A stretch of DNA of 11,075 nucleotides from JAAYCI01 sp031548875. Its GTDB lineage: Bacteria; Bacillota; Clostridia; Oscillospirales; Ruminococcaceae. The notes beneath the pieces are model-generated. The model worked only from the letters and a program-made list of their open reading frames with translations, ran no database searches and was not told the origin of the DNA. The translations under genes and the position numbers were made by a program. Location: NCBI GenBank assembly GCA_031548875.1, contig JAVBQQ010000041.1:1-11075 (forward strand), read 5' to 3'. Positions 7,433 through 11,075 of this stretch are shown here, in pieces; the stretch's first letter is position 1, and each line of letters begins with the position of its first letter.

Positions 7433-7486
7433 ATTGCAGGATGCCCGGGAGCGATAAGCCCGCACTGCATCCCCATAAAGACACAC

Positions 7487-7531
7487 AAAAAATCAGCTGC
7501 TGCCGGCATCCCCGGCTGCAGCTGATTTTTT
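7487..7531. terminator. bidirectional rho-independent terminator after the surface-protein gene
   Basis: A6-TCAGCTGC (7487-7500) pairs perfectly with GCAGCTGA-T6 (7518-7531). After one T-T mismatch the stem continues with GCCGG/CCGGC (7502-7506 with 7512-7516), closing a five-base loop. The A-tract and T-tract make it work in both directions. It ends the rightward transcript 55 bases after the stop codon at 7432. Confidence 0.9.
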
Positions 7532-7560
7532 CTGCCCGCAAAAACCACCGCCCTGGCATA

Positions 7561-7589
7561 TTGTGGCAACCCGCCAGATGCGCTATACT
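7561..7589 (+). promoter_or_regulatory. promoter of the LysR-type regulator gene
   Basis: TTGTGG (7561-7566), a 17-base spacer and TATACT (7584-7589) form a good sigma-70-type promoter. A second TATACT follows nine bases later (7593-7598), so the segment contains a near direct repeat, ctatactg/ttatactg. Transcription would start near 7596, about 48 bases before the ATG. Confidence 0.6.
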
Positions 7590-7627
7590 GTTTATACTGA
7601 AAAAAACCCGCCGACACGACCCCCGGG

Positions 7628-7635
7628 AAGGAGGG
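7628..7635 (+). promoter_or_regulatory. ribosome binding site that fixes the LysR start
   Basis: AAGGAGGG lies eight bases before the ATG at 7644. It rules in that start over an in-frame ATG at 7563, which overlaps the promoter and would add 27 residues not found in LysR proteins. Confidence 0.85.
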
Positions 7636-7643
7636 CCGACCGC

Positions 7644-8534
7644 ATGACAATCTCCGCCATCCGATGCTTCGTCGCCGTCGGCGACAGCCTGAATTTTACG
7701 GCGGCCGCAAACGCGCTGTTTATCTCGCAGCAGGTGGTCAGCCGCCAGGTGGCCAACCTAGAGAAGGAGCTGGGCGTGCAGCTGCTGGACCGCACCACGC
7801 GCAGCGTGCGCCTGACGCCCGCCGGCTTACTGCTGCACGCCAGCTGGAAGGAGCTGCTGCGCCAGAGCGACGCGGCCATACGCGAAGCCACCCTCCTGCA
7901 CGAAGCGGACAAGCAGAAGCTGCGGGTAGGCATCGCCGACGTGGGCACTGTTGTGGAGCTGGTGCGCAGTGGGCTGGAGCGGTTCATGGAGGAATGGCCC
8001 GGCGTGGAGACGGAGTACAGGATCCACACCTTCCGTCGGCTGCGGGACATGCTGCGCAGCGACGAGCTGGACGTGATCGTCTCCATGTCCACCGAACTTG
8101 TGAACATCCAGCCGCTCCACATGCAGAAGCTGTGCAACCTGGAGCTGTCCATCATCCTGTCCAAGCGGCACCCGCGCAGCGGCGAGGCGCACCTCGGCCT
8201 TAACGACCTGGCAGACGAAACCTTTTACTTCTTTTCGCCCGCCTTCTCCTACGATGCGGATGCAAACCTCCGCTCCATCTTCCAGGCGGAAAACCTGCCC
8301 TTCGAAAACGTGCAGTACTTCGATGGCGTGCGCGACATGGAGCTGGCGCTATTGTCCGGCAGAGGGATCGCCATCTCGTTCAACCTCTTTTTCGACCACT
8401 GCAAGGGCGATCTCGTCTTCCATCCCATCTCTTTTTACATGGGCGCGCAGGGGGAACAACTTGTGGCCGCTTGGCGCAACCCCCAGAACAAAAATATTCG
8501 CAGACTCGCCGATTGCCTGCTGCGCTCGTTATAA
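7644..8534 (+). CDS. LysR-type transcriptional regulator
   Basis: This 296-residue protein has the normal LysR length and layout. The N-terminal winged helix-turn-helix covers about residues 1-60, with FTAAANALFISQQVVSRQVANLEKE as the recognition region (only the central SQQVVSRQVANLE is diagnostic) and LLDRTTRSVRLTPAG as the wing. A linker helix (about 60-88) leads to the periplasmic-binding-type effector domain, which opens with LRVGIADVG and continues to the C-terminus. LysR proteins are usually tetramers that activate a neighbouring operon when a small ligand binds. Here the gene has its own promoter and terminator and sits directly before the PhlG-type hydrolase and MFS genes on the same strand. 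The likely job is sensing the aromatic substrate or a product of that unit; this role is inferred from position. The effector-domain ligand cannot be predicted from sequence. Confidence 0.92.
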   Translation: MTISAIRCFVAVGDSLNFTAAANALFISQQVVSRQVANLEKELGVQLLDRTTRSVRLTPAGLLLHASWKELLRQSDAAIREATLLHEADKQKLRVGIADVGTVVELVRSGLERFMEEWPGVETEYRIHTFRRLRDMLRSDELDVIVSMSTELVNIQPLHMQKLCNLELSIILSKRHPRSGEAHLGLNDLADETFYFFSPAFSYDADANLRSIFQAENLPFENVQYFDGVRDMELALLSGRGIAISFNLFFDHCKGDLVFHPISFYMGAQGEQLVAAWRNPQNKNIRRLADCLLRSL

Positions 8535-8544
8535 GCACATCCCC

Positions 8545-8588
8545 AAGCGGGGCATTCACAGCCAAAAGGCTGTGAATGCCCCGCTTTT
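8545..8588 (+). terminator. rho-independent terminator after the LysR gene
   Basis: A perfect 19-bp stem pairs 8545-8563 with 8568-8586, with a four-base AAAA loop, and ends in TTTT (8585-8588). It begins ten bases after the LysR stop codon and isolates the regulator from the hydrolase-MFS unit, which therefore needs its own promoter. Confidence 0.92.
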
Positions 8589-8646
8589 AGCTGTTTCCCT
8601 TTTTGGAGCGCGTTGGGTATGATGGTGGCAAATGAACCAAAAACAG

Positions 8647-8662
8647 TGTTGTATGTAAAACA
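8647..8662. promoter_or_regulatory. possible LysR binding site upstream of the hydrolase gene
   Basis: TGTT (8647-8650), eight bases, AACA (8659-8662) is an interrupted dyad containing a T-N11-A arrangement (8650 and 8662), the loose signature of LysR sites. It overlaps the -35 of the candidate promoter at 8649-8676. The match is short and only suggestive. Confidence 0.25.
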
Positions 8663-8676
8663 GAACCAGACAATAT
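8649..8676 (+). promoter_or_regulatory. candidate promoter of the hydrolase-MFS unit
   Basis: TTGTAT (8649-8654), 16 bases, CAATAT (8671-8676). An alternative -10 is TATGAT at 8618-8623, which has no acceptable -35. Either would be a weak promoter needing an activator, in keeping with LysR control. The 139-base gap from 8589 to 8727 shows nothing else. Confidence 0.3.
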
Positions 8677-8727
8677 GCGCGGGATAGCAAACTCCACACA
8701 CCGCTCACCAGAAAGGGAACTGAAACC

Positions 8728-9513
8728 ATGGTACCTCTTACCGAACAAGAAAAAACCCTGCCGTACGTGAAGTACTACTACCAGGACCTGGCCCCCATCC
8801 CCCAGGAAAAGTTGGATATCTGGAACGGCCCCGCGGCCGACCCCGACCTCGCCACCCCCATCGAAGAGCGGAACCACTTCCTGGACGCCGCGCCTATGAA
8901 GCTTGAGAGCGGCTTTGCCGTAGCGCCGGACGGCACCGGCTTTGTGGCCAACACCACCTTCATGCCCGGCGTGACGCCCGAGATGTTCGATTGGTGGTTC
9001 GGCTGGCACAGCGTGGGCAACGACCTGCGCTACAAGCTGTGGGACCACGACGACCACTACTACGCCCGGGCCAAAAACCCCGCCTATGTGTTGGATCCCA
9101 CCGTACCCAACGCGCAGAAGACCTGGGGCGTGGAGCACGAGATCCTCGAAGACATCGGCTTTGGACCGGAGGAACTGCTGCTCTGCTTCCAAAAACCCTC
9201 CGACCTCGGCTACGACATGAACAAGATTGGCACACCGGGCTGCGCGGCCATCGTGTGCGCCGTAGGCCGGGGCAACACCCCCGCCGTGATGACCCACAAA
9301 GCCCAGCTGGCCGACGGCGGCATCCTGTTCAAGTCCCACTTCTGGATGGGCTACGGCATGGATGACGCGGGCAACATCGTGAAGCTGGTGCCCGACGGGG
9401 TCAGCGTGCCCGAGGCCGGCCCGCGTGCGCTGTTTGGACACAACATCAAGGAATACACGAACTGGGCGGCCATCCTGCCCTACATCTATGCGGAAGAAAA
9501 GGACAACTGGTAA
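8728..9513 (+). CDS. PhlG/phloretin-hydrolase-family (DAPG hydrolase) zinc-dependent C-C hydrolase
   Basis: This 261-residue soluble protein belongs, by its WWFGWHSVGND-RYKLW segment (89-105) and overall pattern, to the family of 2,4-diacetylphloroglucinol hydrolase (PhlG) and Eubacterium ramulus phloretin hydrolase. These enzymes hydrolyse the bond between an aryl ring and an acyl carbonyl. Candidate zinc ligands are His110, Glu141, His238 and Glu242. The His110-Glu141 gap (31) and the His-x3-Glu pair (HNIKE) match the ligand spacing I recall for PhlG (His129, Glu160, His270, Glu274). No signal peptide is seen, so it acts in the cytoplasm. GAAAGGGA precedes the ATG by about ten bases. It is followed by an MFS carrier and preceded by a LysR gene, consistent with uptake and cleavage of a phenolic ketone. 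Family confidence is high; the substrate (phloretin, an acylphloroglucinol or another compound) is not determinable. Confidence 0.85.
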   Translation: MVPLTEQEKTLPYVKYYYQDLAPIPQEKLDIWNGPAADPDLATPIEERNHFLDAAPMKLESGFAVAPDGTGFVANTTFMPGVTPEMFDWWFGWHSVGNDLRYKLWDHDDHYYARAKNPAYVLDPTVPNAQKTWGVEHEILEDIGFGPEELLLCFQKPSDLGYDMNKIGTPGCAAIVCAVGRGNTPAVMTHKAQLADGGILFKSHFWMGYGMDDAGNIVKLVPDGVSVPEAGPRALFGHNIKEYTNWAAILPYIYAEEKDNW

Positions 9514-9526
9514 ACGGTGTTCCATT

Positions 9527-9546
9527 CCGGCGGGCGGCTCCGCCGG
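9527..9546 (+). other. intercistronic hairpin between the hydrolase and MFS genes
   Basis: CCGGCGG (9527-9533) pairs with CCGCCGG (9540-9546) around a six-base loop. No T-tract follows, so it is unlikely to terminate. It may protect or attenuate the mRNA between the two genes, which are 89 bases apart. Confidence 0.4.
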
Positions 9547-9602
9547 CGGACAATAAGGGATATTCGCAATCTGGTACACAACGCAAAAAAGGAGGATCGC
9601 AC

Positions 9603-10970
9603 ATGGACAACCAGGAACAGATGAACGCGGCCAAGGAGGCCGAAGTACCCGAGCTGACCGAGGTGCAAAAGACTACAGGCGGTGTGGAGATCCACTCGGC
9701 CAAGAGCAATTTTGGCCTCAAGGGCTGGCTGGTCGTCATCTTCACGCTACTTATCTACATGGTCACCAGCGGCGTTCCGGACACGCTGAACGTATCTGTT
9801 CAGGTGTTTGCCGGCGCCTACGGGTGGGACTCGAACGCCATGCTGGCCATGTCCGGCATCGGCGGCTTCGTGGGCATCGTGGTCTCGCTCATCCTCGGCC
9901 TCATCATCCACAAAACAAACGTGAAATGGCCCACCGTCGTCTTCATGTTCATCTTCGCGGCGCTGTGGTTCGCGTACGGGCAGGTGAACTCGGTACCGGC
10001 GTACGGCGCGGTCGTCATCCTCATCACCGCCGTATCCAACACACTCAACCTTGTTTCCACCCAGCAGATCATGTCCAACTGGTTCCCGCGCAAAAAGGGC
10101 ATCGCGCTGGGCTGGGCCACCATGGGCATGTGCCTGTCCAGTGCTATCATCGTGCCGCTCTTCCAGGCGCTGTTCGGCAAGGGCATCGCAACGCCTTTCA
10201 CCGTCATGTGCATCGTCGTCATCATCCTGGCCTTCATCACCATCTTCTGGTTTAAAAGCTACCCGGAGCAGATGGGCGCCTACCCGGACAACGAACCCAT
10301 CAGCGAGGAAGAAAAGCAGAAGAACCTCGCCGCTATACAGTCCTACAAGAGCCCCTTCACCATTGGCAAGCTGCTGTCCACCAAGCAGTTCTGGCTCATC
10401 GTGTTCATCTTCGGGCTGCTGTTCATCGGCCTGGTGGGCACCGTGGCCCAGATGGTGCCCCGCCTCGCCTCCATCGGCATGAGCGTGGACGGCGCCATCC
10501 TGTGGCTGATGATCGCCAGCATCATCGGCATCCCGGCCAGCTACGCCTGGGGCGCCATCGACCAGAAGATCGGCACCAAGAACGCCGTCGTGGCCTTCTG
10601 CGTGTTGTGGATCATCTCCATGGTCGTAGCCGCCATCGGTGTAGGGCTGGGCAGCATCCCCGTCTCCATCGTGTCGATCATCCTGTTTGCGCTGGGCCTG
10701 GGCGGCCTTGGCAACCTGATGCCCTCCATGGCCATCCAGGTATTTGGCCGGTTCGACTTCGCCGCCGCCAACAAGCTCATCGTGCCGGTGGTCGTGGGCA
10801 TCCGCTCCTTCGCACTCATCATCGTGTCCGCCGTGCTGGCGGGCGCCGGCGCCAACGTGCCGCTCGGTTTCCGCAACGTGTTCATCCTCTTCGCGGCGAT
10901 CAGCGTGGTTGCGCTGGTGCTCTCGCTGCTGCTCAGCAATAAGACCATCGGCAAGACGACCGCCGACTAA
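9603..10970 (+). CDS. MFS transporter, oxalate/formate antiporter (OFA)-like
   Basis: This 455-residue inner-membrane carrier has about 12 predicted helices. A hydrophilic N-terminal tail (1-38) leads into two six-helix halves separated by a charged cytoplasmic loop (about 217-260, containing SYPEQMGAYPDN and EEEKQK). The loop between the fourth and fifth helices carries NWFPRKKGIALG (159-170), a signature of the OFA branch of MFS, whose members exchange or import carboxylates such as oxalate, formate and related anions. AAAAAAGGAGG sits seven bases before the ATG. The gene lies 89 bases after the hydrolase with only a small hairpin between, so co-transcription is likely. Its cargo is probably the phenolic substrate or the aryl carboxylate released by the hydrolase; this is inference from neighbourhood. 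No terminator is visible after the stop within the window. Confidence 0.9.
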   Translation: MDNQEQMNAAKEAEVPELTEVQKTTGGVEIHSAKSNFGLKGWLVVIFTLLIYMVTSGVPDTLNVSVQVFAGAYGWDSNAMLAMSGIGGFVGIVVSLILGLIIHKTNVKWPTVVFMFIFAALWFAYGQVNSVPAYGAVVILITAVSNTLNLVSTQQIMSNWFPRKKGIALGWATMGMCLSSAIIVPLFQALFGKGIATPFTVMCIVVIILAFITIFWFKSYPEQMGAYPDNEPISEEEKQKNLAAIQSYKSPFTIGKLLSTKQFWLIVFIFGLLFIGLVGTVAQMVPRLASIGMSVDGAILWLMIASIIGIPASYAWGAIDQKIGTKNAVVAFCVLWIISMVVAAIGVGLGSIPVSIVSIILFALGLGGLGNLMPSMAIQVFGRFDFAAANKLIVPVVVGIRSFALIIVSAVLAGAGANVPLGFRNVFILFAAISVVALVLSLLLSNKTIGKTTAD

Positions 10971-11075
10971 AAGCCTGCCCTCACACCATCCCTTTTTCTC
11001 CTTCTTTATAGACGAGCAGACCCGGGGGGGCTTTGGGCCGCCGGGTGGGGGCGTTGAGAGAGCAGCCGGTGGCCT
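10971..11075. other. 3' flank with no recognisable gene
   Basis: These 105 bases after the MFS stop contain a pyrimidine-rich run (10990-11007) and a G-rich stretch. A weak dyad ACCCGG/CCGGGT (11020-11025 with 11041-11046) spans the G-rich part but is not followed by a T-tract. No start codon with a good ribosome binding site is seen on either strand. Confidence 0.5.

Noticed and set aside
4217..7486. Open frame of 1089 codons on the minus strand, antisense to the surface protein
   Set aside because: It is the complement of a convincing exported repeat protein, has a Gly/Val/His-rich product with no domain, and has no ribosome binding site that I can see. Length alone is explained by high GC in the third codon position.
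9527..9546. Terminator between the hydrolase and MFS genes
   Set aside because: The 7-bp stem has no following T-tract, and the MFS gene has no evident promoter of its own, so read-through is more likely.
8587..9579. Open frame of 330 codons on the minus strand over the hydrolase gene
   Set aside because: Antisense shadow of the PhlG-type gene, with no recognisable domain in its product.

Overview
The window is about 60% G+C or higher by eye and reads as a high-GC anaerobic Gram-positive bacterium. I favour a gut-type member of the Clostridia (an Oscillospiraceae-like genome would fit), with Coriobacteriia/Eggerthellaceae as the main alternative. The reasons are strong AGGAGG-type ribosome binding sites, an oxygen-sensitive Fe-S/corrinoid-type reductase, a secreted InlB-repeat surface protein, and oxalate/formate-type MFS carriers. 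Taxonomy is an inference; no rRNA or marker gene is present.

Layout from left to right. (1) Positions 2-157 hold the C-terminal end of a membrane protein, probably an MFS carrier, running rightward into a strong shared hairpin (299-341). (2) Converging on it from the right is a two-gene leftward operon: a reductive-dehalogenase-like protein (1749-2939) and, 21 bp downstream, a CoA-disulfide reductase/NADH oxidase-like flavoprotein (369-1727). (3) A 419-bp divergent intergenic region (2940-3358) carries a TATAAT for the operon and, in a strikingly AT-rich stretch, a promoter and structured leader for the next gene. (4) A 1357-residue exported protein (3359-7432) has eight InlB-type repeats, acidic and proline-rich linkers, and an unusual C-terminus with three membrane spans. 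It ends at a symmetrical terminator (7487-7531). (5) A LysR-type regulator (7644-8534) has its own promoter and a perfect 19-bp terminator stem. (6) Downstream are a PhlG/phloretin-hydrolase-family enzyme (8728-9513) and an OFA-type MFS carrier (9603-10970), probably one transcription unit.

How the genes may work together. The right-hand unit (regulator, C-C hydrolase, carrier) looks like a small catabolic cassette for an acylated phenolic such as a phloretin-like or acylphloroglucinol compound. The left-hand operon pairs a cytoplasmic RdhA-type reductase, which has no Tat signal and no RdhB anchor, with a soluble NAD(P)H flavoenzyme. This suggests an NAD(P)H-fed intracellular reductive step on a halogenated or other aromatic substrate rather than organohalide respiration. 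Whether the two units act in one pathway cannot be decided from the sequence. The RdhA-like/flavoprotein pair is the best candidate here for something undescribed.
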